From: Arthrobacter sp.
GTDB lineage: Bacteria; Actinomycetota; Actinomycetes; Actinomycetales; Micrococcaceae
Assembly (NCBI GenBank): GCA_031277795.1
Contig: JAITLQ010000018.1
Coordinates: 310,001 to 374,000, forward strand
DNA: 64,000 nucleotides
Reading direction: 5' to 3'
The notes beneath the pieces were generated by a model. It did not search any database and was not told the DNA's origin. It worked only from the letters and a program-made list of their open reading frames with translations. Positions 63,530 through 64,000 of this stretch are shown in pieces (positions within the stretch are counted from its first letter, which is position 1; every line of letters starts with the position of its first letter). The translations under genes and the position numbers were made by a program.

Positions 63530-64000
63530 ATGGCCTGAGGCGACGCCGCCCGCTTGCCGCCCTGCTCGCCGTCGTGCTCCTCTGGGTGCTCTCCGGGTGT
63601 TCCTCCATCCCCCTCACGGGGCCCGTGGGAGCGATCCCGCAGCCGTCCGTCTCGGACGACGACGAAGCCTCGCTCATCAAGGCCTACGGCCCGGGCGCGG
63701 GCGACGACGCCGCCTCGATCGTGAGCGGCTTCCTCGCCGCCGGGGCCGACTCGAGCGACGATTACTCGGTGGCGCGGCGCTTCCTGACGCCCGAGCTGGC
63801 GCTCTCCTGGAACCCTACGGAGAGTTCGCTCATTGTGGACCAGATGCCCACGCCGACCCCCGTGTCCGGCGACACCGTATGGCGCACCTCGACCAAGGTG
63901 GTCAGGACGATCGACGCCAACGGCGTCAGGGCCGACGCCGACACCGAGCAGGGGCGCACCCTTGACTTCACGCTCAAGCGAGTGGGCGGCGAATGGAGGA
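63526..64000 (+). CDS. lpqB: lipoprotein LpqB, N-terminal part (3' end outside window)
   Basis: ATG 63526 overlaps the mtrB stop. Signal peptide with lipobox LSGC, lipidated C25. 158 codons are visible; the start of the GerMN-containing region follows. LpqB works with MtrB at the outer face of the membrane in actinobacteria. Confidence 0.92.
   Translation, partial: MNGLRRRRPLAALLAVVLLWVLSGCSSIPLTGPVGAIPQPSVSDDDEASLIKAYGPGAGDDAASIVSGFLAAGADSSDDYSVARRFLTPELALSWNPTESSLIVDQMPTPTPVSGDTVWRTSTKVVRTIDANGVRADADTEQGRTLDFTLKRVGGEWR

Overview
The window is very GC-rich and densely coded, with many 4-nt ATGA/GTGA stop-start overlaps and many GTG starts. Its gene content (coproporphyrin-dependent heme operon with HemQ, DUF3107, UPF0182, DUF2342, AdnAB, UvrD2, MtrAB-LpqB) is that of an actinobacterium, most likely of the order Micrococcales. 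That placement is inferred from gene families and order; genus cannot be fixed from the sequence alone. It reads as ordinary chromosome: no insertion sequence, prophage, plasmid or CRISPR array was seen.

Layout. 0-7 kb: tail of a PHP-domain protein, an MFS transporter, an orphan DNA methyltransferase overlapping a DEAD-box RNA helicase, an RNB-domain ribonuclease, DUF3107 and a TetR regulator. 7-17.6 kb: hemA, divergent from an eight-gene operon (hemE-cgoX-chdC-cpfC-hemC-hemD-hemB-hemL) that with hemA carries the route from glutamyl-tRNA to heme b through coproheme. 17.6-18.1 kb: a non-coding block with a duplicated palindrome unit. 18.1-20.8 kb: metNIQ methionine ABC importer. 21-37 kb: DNA repair and nucleotide-handling block (DEDDh exonuclease, alkyltransferase-like protein, AdnA/AdnB helicase-nucleases, phosphotransferase, NudC, UvrD2, a degenerate ThiF-like protein, a YgjP-like metalloprotease), interrupted at 30 kb by a decayed membrane-protein gene. 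37-43 kb: DUF2342 zincin, YlbL-type PDZ/Lon protease, UPF0182 membrane protein. 43.2-43.6 kb: two identical initiator tRNA genes. 43.7-48.1 kb: small stress/envelope genes (SHOCT, DUF6325-like, HdeD, PspA, TPM-domain protein). 48-52.6 kb: HtrA-like protease, etfBA, PIG-L deacetylase. 52.7-60.7 kb: RskA-like protein, TrmL, J-domain protein, RibD-C reductase, FolP2-like protein, cysteine desulfurase, MnmA, chorismate mutase, MetE-like protein. 60.8-64 kb: mtrA-mtrB-lpqB, with lpqB cut by the window end.

Cross-cutting observations. About ten genes have a TANNNT -10 element ending only 6-8 nt before the start codon, so leaderless transcription looks common; this pattern also settles several start codons. 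Strong hairpin terminators are visible after hemL, UPF0182, both tRNAs, the PIG-L gene, the PspA gene and between convergent genes. The most unusual pieces are the ~280-bp duplicated palindromic unit after hemL, the decayed gene with a stop codon inside a perfect palindrome at 30.07 kb, a one-base frameshift at the start of the HdeD gene, and the 59-bp tandem repeats that run into a terminator at 37.1 kb.
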